Part shown: in pieces, positions 23,877 to 33,414 of the stretch | How positions within the stretch are numbered: the first letter of the stretch is position 1 | How the letters are laid out: every line of letters begins with the position of its first letter | Source: JAAYCB01 sp012744395 | GTDB taxonomy: Bacteria; Planctomycetota; Planctomycetia; Pirellulales; Thermoguttaceae | Reading direction: 5' to 3' | Assembly: GCA_028703175.1 (NCBI GenBank) | Contig: JAQVNJ010000031.1 | Coordinates: forward strand, 1 to 50,522 | DNA: 50,522 bases | Translations under genes and position numbers: made by a program | Notes under the pieces: generated by a model | Told to the model about the DNA's origin: nothing | Seen by the model: only the letters and a program-made list of their open reading frames with translations | Databases searched by the model: none

Positions 23877-26363
23877 TCAAGAATCGCGCCGCCAGGCCGT
23901 GACGGAAGCGGATGCGGAGACCCGGTCGTCTCGGGCAATCTGCCTGCGAGCGGGAAATAGCTCGGCCTGTTCTTCGCCGGGGGGGTCGCCCGATGTTTTC
24001 CGTGCGGACCATCGCTCCCAGAGAAGGAGGAAGGCCGGCACGAGGATCGTGCGGATCACGAACGTGTCGAGCAGGATTCCAAGCGACAGGGCGAAGCCCA
24101 ACTCATGCATCGCGCGGAGCGTGCCACTGGCCATCGAGGCGAACGTGCCCGCCATGATCAGGCCGCAACTGGTGATGATCCCCCCGGTGCGGACCAGGGC
24201 GACGCGCATCCCTTCGTCGACGCCTCGCCGGCGCTGCTCTTCGAACACGCGGGTCACGAGGTAGATATTGTAGTCCTGGCCGACGGCGATCAGGATCACG
24301 AACAGGAAGACCGGCACTTTCCAGTCCAACCCGTGATAGCTCGCGCCATACAGCCCGCGAAAGAACGTCTCCGTGATCTCGATCGTGACGAAGTACCCGA
24401 GCAGGACGGAGAGGATCAGGTAGATGCAGATCCACGGGCGCCGCAGGAGGACGATCAGGACGGCGAGGACGGCGAGGGGGACCAGTCGCTGGATGAGAAC
24501 CAGATCGCTTGCCGTGATGGCGCGGAGATCACGAATCCCGGCGGTCGTTCCCACGAAATAGAAGGAGGCCTTGTGCCAGGGCGATTCGGGCTGTTCGGCC
24601 AGCGAGCAGAGATAATCCTCCACGGCATCGAGGGTCCGGATGCTCTCGATCGAGAACGGATCGTGGCGAAGGACCAGGTCCAGCCGCGTGATCTTGCCCG
24701 CGTATTCCGGCGATTGGGCGAGGTAGGTGCTTTGCGTTCTCTCGTGGCGGCGGATCATCGTATCTTTGATCGTGCCAAACAGCCCGGTCTTCTTCGCATC
24801 GCCCAGCGGGGCGGTGAGGCTTCGCACGGTGCTGATCGGCGGCGGCGCGTGCGGTGGCAGGTCCGCCGGGCGGAACTTGGTCAACTGGTCGGCCAGCGGC
24901 TGAATCTTCTGCCACAGGCCCTCGTCGGTGTCCAGCCCACCTTTCGGGTCGTAGGCCAGCACCGTGACCGGGCCGACTTCCCCCCCGGGGAAATGGCGGC
25001 GGAGCAGGTCGGTCCCGCGGACGCTCGGGCGCCCGGTCTGCAACTCGCTCAGCAGGTCGTAGGTGATGTCGGTTTGAATGCCCTCGCGGGCGATTGGAAG
25101 GAGCAGCAAGAGGCTGCCGATGAAGATCAGTCCCGGCCGGGCGATGATCAGCCGGCTGAGTACTTCCCAGACCGCGCTACCCTTGGAAAGGCCGCGCGGG
25201 CCCGGGCGGTTTTCCCCGGTCACGGACGGCATTTCGCCGGGTGGCTTGGGACGCACCGGACCGATCCCCCAGGGCCAGAAGACGGCCCGCCCGGCGGCGC
25301 GGAGCAGGGCCGGCGCCAGGCTCAGCGCGGCAGCTAGCGCGACCAGCAGGCAGAGCGCGATTGCCGGGCCGCTGTTGCGAAACTTGCCGAAATCGCAGAA
25401 GATCAGCGTGCCGAGGCCGAGGATCGTCGTCAGTGCGCTGGCCACCAGCGCGCCGCCGACGTTCGCCAGCGCTTCCTGGATCGCCAGCGGGGGGGCCAGC
25501 CCGCGCTGCAATTCCTCCTTGTATCGGGCGATCAGAAAGAGACAGAAATCGGTGCCGGCTCCGAAAAGGATCACGGTCACGAAGATCTTCGTCGTCTTGA
25601 AAATCTTGAAGTCGATTCCGGCCTGACCGCACCACTGCGTCGCCAGAGCGACCAGCCCGGTGCTCATCGCCACCGAGACGCCGATCGTGGCCAGCGGCAC
25701 GATCACCAGTCCCGGCGCTCGATAGACGGCCAGCAGGATCAGCAGCACCAGGGCGATCGTCGTCCATTCCGTGTTGCGGATGCTCTCCTCGGCGGCGGAG
25801 AGCATGTCCGACCCGATCGCCGCCGAGCCGGTCACGCCCAGGTTCAGCCCTGGCGGAAAGTCCGGCTCTGCCGCCAGTTCATCGAGCGATTCGGACACCA
25901 TCCGCAGCAGACGCATGTTGTCAATCGCCATGAACTCGTTGCGCAGCTGAAGCAGGATCAGCAGGGCCTGCCCCATTTCGCCGGGATCGCTGACGAGCTT
26001 CTGGCCGACCACTTCCGTCCGCTGGCTGATGACGTTGGCGATCGGCCCGGACTCCTGATCGGCGGGCGAGAAACGGAGGACCAGCCGATCGGCGACGGCG
26101 AGGTCCTCGGGCCTGAGCGGCCCATCGTGGCGGGCGACGACGAGCACGATCTGGCTCTTGGCGAGCACGTCCGGAAACGCCCGCTCAAGAAGCCTCTCCC
26201 CCTTCGCACTCGTCATTTCCGCCGGCAGGTAGGCGAAATCGCCGTCGCGGGTCACCTCCTCCCATCGCGGCGCGACCCAGCGGACGCCAACGAGTGCCAC
26301 CACCCAGGCCGCCAGCACGGCCGGCCACCAGCGCGAAATGAAGCCACCGAGGCGGGAGTACAT
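23877..26363 (-). CDS. MMPL/RND-family membrane transporter
   Basis: 828-aa inner-membrane exporter with two repeats. Each has one N-terminal helix, a large extracytoplasmic loop and a block of five helices: helices near residues 10-30, then about 200-380 (TTIALVLLILLAVY, VTVILFGAGTDFCLFLIARY), the second N-terminal helix near 430 (PGLIFIGSLLLLLPIA), and about 640-800 (LVPLAVLAVLIVLL, FLFVILIAVGQDYNIYLVTR). The GAGTDFCLFL and AVGQDYNIYL blocks hold the Asp residues used for proton coupling, as in MmpL and HpnN. The cargo is probably a lipid or hopanoid-like molecule. ATG 26363 is chosen; a GTG at 26415 would add a non-membrane head. Confidence 0.9.
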   Translation of the reverse strand: MYSRLGGFISRWWPAVLAAWVVALVGVRWVAPRWEEVTRDGDFAYLPAEMTSAKGERLLERAFPDVLAKSQIVLVVARHDGPLRPEDLAVADRLVLRFSPADQESGPIANVISQRTEVVGQKLVSDPGEMGQALLILLQLRNEFMAIDNMRLLRMVSESLDELAAEPDFPPGLNLGVTGSAAIGSDMLSAAEESIRNTEWTTIALVLLILLAVYRAPGLVIVPLATIGVSVAMSTGLVALATQWCGQAGIDFKIFKTTKIFVTVILFGAGTDFCLFLIARYKEELQRGLAPPLAIQEALANVGGALVASALTTILGLGTLIFCDFGKFRNSGPAIALCLLVALAAALSLAPALLRAAGRAVFWPWGIGPVRPKPPGEMPSVTGENRPGPRGLSKGSAVWEVLSRLIIARPGLIFIGSLLLLLPIAREGIQTDITYDLLSELQTGRPSVRGTDLLRRHFPGGEVGPVTVLAYDPKGGLDTDEGLWQKIQPLADQLTKFRPADLPPHAPPPISTVRSLTAPLGDAKKTGLFGTIKDTMIRRHERTQSTYLAQSPEYAGKITRLDLVLRHDPFSIESIRTLDAVEDYLCSLAEQPESPWHKASFYFVGTTAGIRDLRAITASDLVLIQRLVPLAVLAVLIVLLRRPWICIYLILSVLLGYFVTIEITETFFRGLYGASYHGLDWKVPVFLFVILIAVGQDYNIYLVTRVFEEQRRRGVDEGMRVALVRTGGIITSCGLIMAGTFASMASGTLRAMHELGFALSLGILLDTFVIRTILVPAFLLLWERWSARKTSGDPPGEEQAELFPARRQIARDDRVSASASVTAWRRDS

Positions 26364-26518
26364 CGCGTCGGGCAGTCCTTCCTGGCCGCAGGGCGACGAG
26401 GGGGAAACATGAAACACAAACCGGAAATATCAACATTCGCCGCGTGGGCGTGCGACGCTTCTGCCCGGGCAGCGGAGACGCCGCTCCACATCTCATCCTA
26501 CCAGATCGAATCGGCGGC

Positions 26519-26695
26519 TCAAGAGGCGCAACGCCGACGATGGCCAGGCACGGTACCCGCATTTTGCCCAATCGGAAAATCCTGCCGGAGCCCGCCCTTG
26601 TCGCCGAGTACGACGTTCAGCTTGCCGCTGGTGGCCACCTTCTCCAGGATTTCCAATTCCCCGAGCCGCATCAGCCTCGGATTGCCTTCCCGCAC
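26519..26695 (-). pseudogene. C-terminal remnant of an SPFH/band-7 (slipin-like) protein
   Basis: A 58-codon open stretch starting 12 nt past the GH51 stop codon reads NPRLMRLGELEILEKVA, then SGKLNVVLGDKGGL. This is the characteristic C-terminal helix of slipin/stomatin-type SPFH proteins. After that the reading no longer resembles the family. There is no N-terminal SPFH domain and no sensible start codon. It appears to be what is left of a gene disrupted at this spot. The rest of 26364-26518 holds nothing I recognise. Confidence 0.5.
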
Positions 26696-26707
26696 CCCTA
26701 CCGCGCG

Positions 26708-29071
26708 CTACGGCACGAGCGGCAGCGAAAAGAGCGAAATGCTGTAGGGGGCGACCGTGATGGAATCGGTGATCCCTTCGACGGGCCTTTTCTCGATGGC
26801 GACCCTGGCCGGTTCGCCCGGGCTGTTGAAGGCCATCGGATCGCTGCCGGCGATCTCGCGCAATGTCCCCTTGCCGGTGATCGAAAGCCCGTTGAGAGTC
26901 AGCGGCACGGCCAGGCGTTCGGCCGTCGGGTTGACCACGCCGAGCGTGAGCACCGCACCTTCCTCGTTGAGCGCGGCCAGGGCGTCGAGCGGCCGCCCGC
27001 TCTCCGTGGCCAGCGGCGTGACGCCGAAATAGCGCCGATAGAGCATCAGCACAAGGCCGGTGGTCTCCAAGGCCGCGCTGGTCTTCGTTGTCTTGATGCA
27101 GCCGATCACGTTGACCGTCTGGGCATAGTTGGCCATCAAGAACATCTCGCTGTTGCGGCCGATCTCGTGGAGTCCCGCCGCAATCCCCAGGGCGTCCTTG
27201 AGGAAGTAGCGGGTGCCGATTTCCCCGTAGACGTGCGGCCCGTACCAGTAGTTCCACTCGTCCAGGGCGATGCGAATCTGCTTGCCCTTCAGCGCCGGGA
27301 TTTCCTCGCGGTAGCGGCGGTGCGCCGCGGCCTTGTTGCGCACCTGGTCGCGCATCTGGTTGACGTGGGCGATCACCCCGGGGCGCTCCTGGCAGTAGAA
27401 ATGCTCGCTGACGAGGTCCATGTGGTCGGCGCAATGGCGCATCATGCCCTCGCTCCAAGCGCCGACAGCTCCCACGGCGATGACCTTGATCGAGGGGTCG
27501 GCCGCCCGCATCCTGTCGACGAACAGGTTGTGCTTCTTGGTGTATTCCTCCAGCGGCATGTGGCCGAGTTGCCAGCCGCCGTACATCTCGTTGCCAATCC
27601 CCCACCAGTTGACCTGGTAGGGCTCGGCGTGCCCGTTCTCCGCCCGGCGCTTGCCCATCGGCGTGCCGGCCGCGCTGTTGGCGTACTCGAGCTGCTGCAC
27701 CGCCATTTCGACTCCGCCGAGCCCTGAGTTGACCACGACCAGCGGCTCGGTCTCCAGCACGCGGCAGAAGGCGGTGAACTCGTCGAGCCCGAAATCATTG
27801 TGCTCGATTCCCTGCCACGCCGGATTCTTTCGCGGCGGACGGCGGTCCGGGGCTCCGATTCCGTCGGTCCAGTCGTAGCCGCTGACGAAATTGCCGCCAG
27901 GCCAGCGGTAAATGGGCGCGTCGAGCTGCTTGAGCAGGGCCAGCGTGTCCGACCGCATCCCCTGAACATTGTCCGCCGGCATCAGCGAGACCGTGCCCAC
28001 GAAGAACCGCCCGCCGCCCGAAGCGCTGATCTCCAGCCGCCCCTGGTCGCTGTCGGCGCCGGCGATGAACTCCAAGGGCGTTTTCACGTAGTCGCTGGAA
28101 AGCCGATCGATCCTGACCGTGTGGCGATCGGCGCGCTCCGTGCCCCAGACGAGGCTCACCTCGACCGGCGCCGCCGAGGCGTCGCCCCGCAGCCAGATTC
28201 GCCCCGTGTACTGTTTGCCTTTCTTCAATCCCAGACCGGCCTGCCCGATGCCGCACGGCGCGCCACCGGCAACCGTGATCGCGGGCGTATGCCGGCCGAC
28301 GAACGCTCCCTCGGCGATCATCGCCACTTCGGCCTCGCCGACCGGCTTCCAGGGCGAGGCGGGCGATCCCACCGGATCGAAGAACTTCCGGTCCTCGAGC
28401 ATTTCCGCCCAGATTCCCCCGTAGATGCAGCGGCCCAAGTGTTCGATGAACTGGCCGTAGACGTACTTCTCGATCTTCGCGCCGCGCCGGGCCCCGTCAA
28501 CGACAATCGCGGGCTCGGCCGGCAGCCTGGCCAACAACTCCAATTCGACGTCGTCGAACCACGCCTTGCCGGTCGCCAGCCCCCAGCCGCCGAACAGGCA
28601 GTTGATTTGCAGGGTATCCGCAATCTCCGTCTCGAACTCCACTTCGACCCGCGTCCAGTCGCGGGTCCCCTCGATCGCCCGGGTTCGCACTTGCTGCATG
28701 TTGTGGATATTCAGCAGGGCCCCCTGTCCGCCCCGGAGTTGGAGATTCTCCGTCTTGATCCAGCCGGAGAGTCGATAGCGGGAGAAGGGCTCGACGGCAA
28801 CGCGGATCAACCACGAGAGGTCGCCGCCGGACTGCGAAGAGATCATCACGCTCCGCTGCCCGGTCCTGCCGGCCGCGGCATGTTCAAACAAGCCGCTGCC
28901 TTGCCAGGTGTGCGTCTTCCAGGCGGTCGGTTCGTCTCCGGCAGCCTGCTCGAACGAGCCATTGGCGAGTAGATTCTTTTCCCGCGGCCCTTCCGCCGCC
29001 GGCAGCCGCGCGACCAGCACGGCGGCAAGCAGCAACAGGGACGCGGGCAGTCTCGTGGCGGCCGATTTCAT
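26708..29071 (-). CDS. Exported GH51 alpha-L-arabinofuranosidase
   Basis: 787 aa: signal peptide (1-26), a CBM4_9-like beta-sandwich (about 30-185; NLLANGSFEQAAG), then the GH51 barrel and C-terminal beta domain. Markers are YVYGQFIEHLGRCIYGGIWA and WPGGNFVSGYDWTDGIG, the acid/base Glu495 in WGIGNEMYGGW, and the nucleophile Glu605 in ALDEWNYWYG. It removes arabinofuranosyl groups from plant or algal polysaccharides outside the cytoplasm. ATG 29071 follows GAGGAG. The C69 peptidase gene lies just upstream on the same strand (55 bp). Confidence 0.92.
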   Translation of the reverse strand: MKSAATRLPASLLLLAAVLVARLPAAEGPREKNLLANGSFEQAAGDEPTAWKTHTWQGSGLFEHAAAGRTGQRSVMISSQSGGDLSWLIRVAVEPFSRYRLSGWIKTENLQLRGGQGALLNIHNMQQVRTRAIEGTRDWTRVEVEFETEIADTLQINCLFGGWGLATGKAWFDDVELELLARLPAEPAIVVDGARRGAKIEKYVYGQFIEHLGRCIYGGIWAEMLEDRKFFDPVGSPASPWKPVGEAEVAMIAEGAFVGRHTPAITVAGGAPCGIGQAGLGLKKGKQYTGRIWLRGDASAAPVEVSLVWGTERADRHTVRIDRLSSDYVKTPLEFIAGADSDQGRLEISASGGGRFFVGTVSLMPADNVQGMRSDTLALLKQLDAPIYRWPGGNFVSGYDWTDGIGAPDRRPPRKNPAWQGIEHNDFGLDEFTAFCRVLETEPLVVVNSGLGGVEMAVQQLEYANSAAGTPMGKRRAENGHAEPYQVNWWGIGNEMYGGWQLGHMPLEEYTKKHNLFVDRMRAADPSIKVIAVGAVGAWSEGMMRHCADHMDLVSEHFYCQERPGVIAHVNQMRDQVRNKAAAHRRYREEIPALKGKQIRIALDEWNYWYGPHVYGEIGTRYFLKDALGIAAGLHEIGRNSEMFLMANYAQTVNVIGCIKTTKTSAALETTGLVLMLYRRYFGVTPLATESGRPLDALAALNEEGAVLTLGVVNPTAERLAVPLTLNGLSITGKGTLREIAGSDPMAFNSPGEPARVAIEKRPVEGITDSITVAPYSISLFSLPLVP

Positions 29072-29126
29072 CGGGCGGTCTCCTCGGCTTGATTGGAAAA
29101 GCGATCGTGGACGAATTCGCGGACCC

Positions 29127-30584
29127 TTAGTGGATCCGGCTCTTGGCCGGCGGGGCGATCGCCTCGCGGAGCCGATCGGCCGCGCCGCATGCCTCGGCGG
29201 CCAGGTCGCTGCAATACCGCGTGAGCATCGCCCGTGCCGCATCGGGGGCCTGTTGCCAGCGTCGCAGCGCCTCGGCCTCGGCCGATTCCTGCTTCTCCAG
29301 GCAGCGGGCCTCGAACGCCGCCCAGGCGGTCCGCACCGGGCCGATTCGGGCCTCGTAGTCTTTATCCACCAGGTCGGCCAACGCCTTGAACTTCCACCAG
29401 GCCAGACGCAGATCGGAATCGAACGTGCCCGCCGGCGGATGGAAGTGGTGCTCGAGTGAAAGCAGCGTGCCGGGCTCGACCGGCGGCCCGTAGGCCTCCG
29501 GCGTGGATGTGATTCCCACGTACCAGGGCGTCAGCGGGCTGATGTCGGGCCGGCAGGCCGTGCGCCAGTAGATGCAGCCGATCTCGGCGGGCAGCCGGTC
29601 GCGAAGCTGGAACACGGCCGCTTCCTGCGTCGCGCGGCCAAACAGGGGCACGATCCCTTCCCGGTTGCGCAAGATGGCGGCGACGTCGGCCACGGCGAGT
29701 TTCTTGTGCGCGGTGACGGCAAACGGCAGCGCCTCGGCCGGCGGCCAGGTCCACGTGCCGCCGCTGGCCATCTCCTGGCCGCGGAACTGCCGCCGGTCGG
29801 GCGCCAGTCGCTCCGGCTTCTGGTATGCCTTGCGGAAACTGAATCGCTCGCGCTCCGGATCGAACCAGCCCCGCGCCGCGGCGTAGCTGACAAGATCCGG
29901 CGAGGCGCAGAAGTTGGCCGTGTCGTCGAGGTCCACTTCGCCGATAATGTAGACGTTCGGCAGAATCGCCACCTTGTCGTCCGGCACGCGCTGCGCCACC
30001 CAGCGCCGGCCGCGGACCACGGCCACCAGCCACGCCTCGCGGGGGTCGGCCACCACGTAGGTCCGACCGGAATCCGCGTAGCCGAAACACTCGACCAACT
30101 GCCCGATCAGCTCCATTCCCTCGCGCGCGGTCTTGGCTCGCTGGGCGACCAGTCGGCGGAGCATGTACCCGATGCCGCCGTCGCGAATCTCGCCCCGCGC
30201 GACGAGCGCATCGTAGCCGTCTTCGCGGCTCCGGCAGCCGTCGCTGGCGATGGCCACGCCCCACTCGTTGAGATATCCGTCGCTGTAGGCCAGCCCCGGA
30301 TTTTCACTCCACAAGAAGGCCCAGGTCTCGGGCGCCTCGTCGAGCTGCCCGCCAAACTGCAAGTCGACCCGCGCGCCGGGCGGATGCTGCCGGCGGGGAA
30401 TCTTGTGGAAATGCAGCACCCGCCGGCCGCCGTTTTCCTCGTTGTGGCCCACCAGAACGGAGCCGTCGGCCGATGCCGCCCTGCCCACCACCACGGCATA
30501 GCAGGCCAACAGCGGCGCGCTGGCCCAAGACAGCAGCAGGCTCCAAACCAAGACAACAATCCAGACACGGCGCGCGGCGGGCAT
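29127..30584 (-). CDS. Exported peptidase family C69 (dipeptidase-like)
   Basis: 485-aa Ntn-hydrolase-fold peptidase. The signal peptide ends at about residue 27 (SWASAPLLA), so Cys28 (ACYAVVVGRAASADGS) becomes the N-terminal nucleophile after cleavage, as expected for C69. LVGHNEENGG and GVAIASDGC are family blocks; YVVADPREAWLVAVVRGRRW is also typical. The likely role is cleavage of dipeptides or related amides in the periplasm. ATG 30584 has GGGAG upstream; the frame extends to 30665 without support. It may be cotranscribed with GH51. Confidence 0.87.
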   Translation of the reverse strand: MPAARRVWIVVLVWSLLLSWASAPLLACYAVVVGRAASADGSVLVGHNEENGGRRVLHFHKIPRRQHPPGARVDLQFGGQLDEAPETWAFLWSENPGLAYSDGYLNEWGVAIASDGCRSREDGYDALVARGEIRDGGIGYMLRRLVAQRAKTAREGMELIGQLVECFGYADSGRTYVVADPREAWLVAVVRGRRWVAQRVPDDKVAILPNVYIIGEVDLDDTANFCASPDLVSYAAARGWFDPERERFSFRKAYQKPERLAPDRRQFRGQEMASGGTWTWPPAEALPFAVTAHKKLAVADVAAILRNREGIVPLFGRATQEAAVFQLRDRLPAEIGCIYWRTACRPDISPLTPWYVGITSTPEAYGPPVEPGTLLSLEHHFHPPAGTFDSDLRLAWWKFKALADLVDKDYEARIGPVRTAWAAFEARCLEKQESAEAEALRRWQQAPDAARAMLTRYCSDLAAEACGAADRLREAIAPPAKSRIH

Positions 30585-30908
30585 GGCGGACTCCCGGGTT
30601 GAACAGGTGGAAAGGTTGCCTCGGTGGCCTGTCCAGTTTACCTTGCCACCAGGGCGGCGTGCCACAAGGGTCCGCAGAATCGTCCCGTTGCCGCCTGGAC
30701 GGGGTCGATCCTGGCGGCGGTTGAGTCTGACTTGGCGATGGCCGTCCCCCCGGTTGCAGAAGTCGACGATTGCCCGGTGTTTTCGAACCGGATTCGATCA
30801 ACGCGCGATCGGCAGGCAGCGCAAACGGCGATCCGCGTGAGCGTTGCCCGGCCGTGACAACTGGCCGCGCCGTGATTTGCCATAGCCCTGCTTTGCGGAG
30901 GATTTGCC
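30585..30908. other. Divergent intergenic region
   Basis: Between the C69 and Gfo/Idh 3 genes. I see no gene, no clear promoter pair and no repeat. Confidence 0.4.
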
Positions 30909-32270
30909 ATGCGTACGGGAGCTTCCTTTTCTCGGCGGCGATTTCTGAGTACCACAGCGGCTCTTGCAGCGCCCTACCTGCTTCCCTCGGGGGTTCTGGC
31001 CGGGGCGGACCGCGCCGGGGCCAACGATCGGATCAACCTTGCCTGGATCGGCGTGGGCCGCCGCGCGCACCAGATGCACGGCGACCTGGCCAGCGCTCCG
31101 AGCATGCCCGGCGAAGCCCGCGTCGTCGCCGTCAGCGACGTCTACCTCGAGAAGTGCCGCCTCTACATCGAGGCGTACCGGGAGAAGGTCCTCAAGGCCG
31201 AGGGCGGTCCGATCGCCGTCTACCAGGATTACCGCGAGTTGCTCGACCGCGGCGACATCGACGCGGTGATCGTGCCCACGCCGGAGCACTGGCGGGCGCT
31301 GGCCTGCATCCACGCCTGCCAGGCCGGCAAGGACGTGTACGCCGAAAAGCCGCTCAGCCTGACCGTCCGCGAAGGCCGGGCCATGGTCCAGGCCGCCCGG
31401 AGGTACAAACGCGTGTTCCAGGTCGGCACCCAGCAGCGCTCGATGTTCCGCAACCGCGAGGCGACCGAGTTGCTCCGCAACGGGCGATTGGGCAAGCTCT
31501 CGGCCGTTGTCTGCGGGCTGTGGGCCAGTTCCCGCCCCTACGCCGATTTCGACATTCCCGCCGAACCGATTCCCGCAGGCATGGACTGGGACAGGTGGTG
31601 CGGGCCGACCGAACCGGTCCCCTACAACGACCGCGTGTACCTGACCTACAACGACCCGGGCTGGCACAACATCTGGCAGTATTCGGGCGGCAACCTCGCC
31701 AACACCGGCTCCCATGCCCTGGACATCGTGCAGTGGGGGCTTGGCACGGACGACACCGGACCGGTCGAAGTCTGGGCGGAGAGCGCCAGCCACAACGCCC
31801 GGCTCACGTACCGGTATGCCAACGGCGTGATGCTGCACATCGGCTTCCCGCCGGAGTTGGAGGAGACCAGCGCCGCGGGCAAGAAGGGACCGCCCGAGGA
31901 AGAGATGCCCGCATTCGGGGGCATTTTCTATGGCGAACGGGGCCGGCTGTTCGAGCACCGCGGCCGGTTCAACACGATCCCGATCGCCCTCTCGCAGGAG
32001 CCGCTTCCGAGCGATGCCGTGCGGGTCTACAAGAGCGACCACCATTTCCAGAACTGGATCGATTGCATCAAGTCGCGCCAGCAGCCGGCAGCCGACGTGG
32101 AGATCGGGCACCGCGCGTGCACGATATGCCATTTGGGCGGGATCGCCCGGAAACTGGGCCGAAAGCTCCGCTGGGATCCGCAGCGGGAGATATTCCCCGG
32201 CGACGACGAAGCGAACGCTTGCCTCGACCGCCCGCAACGCAAACCCCACCAATTGCCGGAAACGGTTTAG
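30909..32270 (+). CDS. Tat-exported Gfo/Idh/MocA oxidoreductase 3
   Basis: 453 aa. Tat signal SFSRRRFLSTTAALAAPYLL; fold start NLAWIGVGRRAHQMHGDL; EKP at 146-148 (DVYAEKPLSLTVREG); GTQQRSMFRN; and NTGSHALDIVQWGLGTDDTG, with the His/Asp pair of the active site. The C-terminus (PQREIFPGDDEANACLDRPQR) is shared with paralogue 5, which suggests the two are sister genes. ATG 30909 has GGAGG 8 nt upstream. The ThuA gene 58 bp downstream makes a dehydrogenase/ThuA pair like ThuB/ThuA of trehalose catabolism. Confidence 0.9.
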   Translation: MRTGASFSRRRFLSTTAALAAPYLLPSGVLAGADRAGANDRINLAWIGVGRRAHQMHGDLASAPSMPGEARVVAVSDVYLEKCRLYIEAYREKVLKAEGGPIAVYQDYRELLDRGDIDAVIVPTPEHWRALACIHACQAGKDVYAEKPLSLTVREGRAMVQAARRYKRVFQVGTQQRSMFRNREATELLRNGRLGKLSAVVCGLWASSRPYADFDIPAEPIPAGMDWDRWCGPTEPVPYNDRVYLTYNDPGWHNIWQYSGGNLANTGSHALDIVQWGLGTDDTGPVEVWAESASHNARLTYRYANGVMLHIGFPPELEETSAAGKKGPPEEEMPAFGGIFYGERGRLFEHRGRFNTIPIALSQEPLPSDAVRVYKSDHHFQNWIDCIKSRQQPAADVEIGHRACTICHLGGIARKLGRKLRWDPQREIFPGDDEANACLDRPQRKPHQLPETV

Positions 32271-32328
32271 CGGGAGATCCAACTCAGATGAAAGGCCACC
32301 GGCATCGCCGGGATGGGAGGAGAATGCG

Positions 32329-33258
32329 ATGAAGACAGACAACTGGAAGGCAATCCATTGGGCCGTGGTCGCACTGGCGAGCGCGTTGCTGTCCGGTTCA
32401 GGGGCGCTGGCGGAGCCGATCAACGTGTTGATCGTCACCGGACAGCACAGCCACGACTGGGAAGAATCGACGGCGATGATGCAGAAGATTCTACAGACCG
32501 TGCCGGGCATCGAGGTCGATGTGAGCCGGACGCCCGAGAAGGGGTCACCCAAGACTGCCTGGGACGGCTGGCGCCCGGAGTTCGCGAGGTACGATTGCGT
32601 GATCATCGACTACAACCAGGAGCGGTGGCCGGATGAGGTCAACCGCGCGCTGGAGGAGTATGTAGCCGGTGGTGGCGGGGTGATGGTCATCCATGCGGCG
32701 AAGAACGCCTTTCCCGGTTGGAAGGCCTACGAGGATATGGTGGGTCTGTTGTGGCGGAATTCGCAGTTCGGCTATTCGCCCTACTATGACGCCGAAGGCC
32801 GGCTTGTCCGCGACGAACCCGGCGAGGGACCGGCCTCGGCCCACGGGAGCAACTACCCCTGGAAAATGACCACCCGCGACACCTCGCACCCCATCACGCG
32901 CGATTTTCCCAAGCATTGGGTCCATGCGCTCGACGAGTTCTACCACGCGCCGCGGAGCCGGATCGACGAGAGTAACGTCCACATTCTGGTTTCGGGTTAC
33001 TCTGACGCGGCCAAGGGCGGCACCGGCCGCGAAGAGCCCGTGTTGTGGTGGATCCCTTACGGCAAGGGGAAGTGCCTGACGAACACGATGGGCCATGTCA
33101 TGATGCGACAGCCCGGCAATACGCTTCAGTCGATGCAGTGCGTCGGATTCCAGGTAACCCTCATCCGAGGCGTCCAGTGGTTGGCTACCGGGAAGTGCGC
33201 TCTCCCGCTGCCTGATCGCTTTCCCGTGGACGAAGTCCGTTTGCGCGAATTGAAGTAG
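32329..33258 (+). CDS. Exported ThuA-domain protein
   Basis: 309 aa. Signal peptide (1-28, GSGALA) then a ThuA domain with a class I glutamine-amidotransferase-like fold: INVLIVTGQHSHDWEE, YDCVIIDYNQERWPDE, EYVAGGGGVMVIHAAKNAF and LDEFYHAPRSR. ThuA proteins act in 3-keto-trehalose and related 3-keto-sugar catabolism; the exact reaction is not settled. ATG 32329 is selected over an out-of-frame ATG 5 nt earlier; GGGAGGAG lies upstream. The spacing to Gfo/Idh 3 suggests one operon. Confidence 0.88.
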   Translation: MKTDNWKAIHWAVVALASALLSGSGALAEPINVLIVTGQHSHDWEESTAMMQKILQTVPGIEVDVSRTPEKGSPKTAWDGWRPEFARYDCVIIDYNQERWPDEVNRALEEYVAGGGGVMVIHAAKNAFPGWKAYEDMVGLLWRNSQFGYSPYYDAEGRLVRDEPGEGPASAHGSNYPWKMTTRDTSHPITRDFPKHWVHALDEFYHAPRSRIDESNVHILVSGYSDAAKGGTGREEPVLWWIPYGKGKCLTNTMGHVMMRQPGNTLQSMQCVGFQVTLIRGVQWLATGKCALPLPDRFPVDEVRLRELK

Positions 33259-33414
33259 CCCGTTGGACTCCGCCGCCGCCACGATCCCAGTTTTGCGCAA
33301 GCCGGCTTGCGCTGAAGGGAAGATGTTTTGACTTGGGGGATGCCATCCGCCTTCACGGTCAGTATGGCATGACAAGTCTTATCGGTGAAGAGAGATTGCC
33401 TTGAGAAAACGATC

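Noticed and set aside
33341..33369. TGCCAT...ATGGCA inverted repeat upstream of the flavoprotein gene
   Set aside because: Only 6 bp arms with a 17-nt spacer; expected by chance in a region this size.
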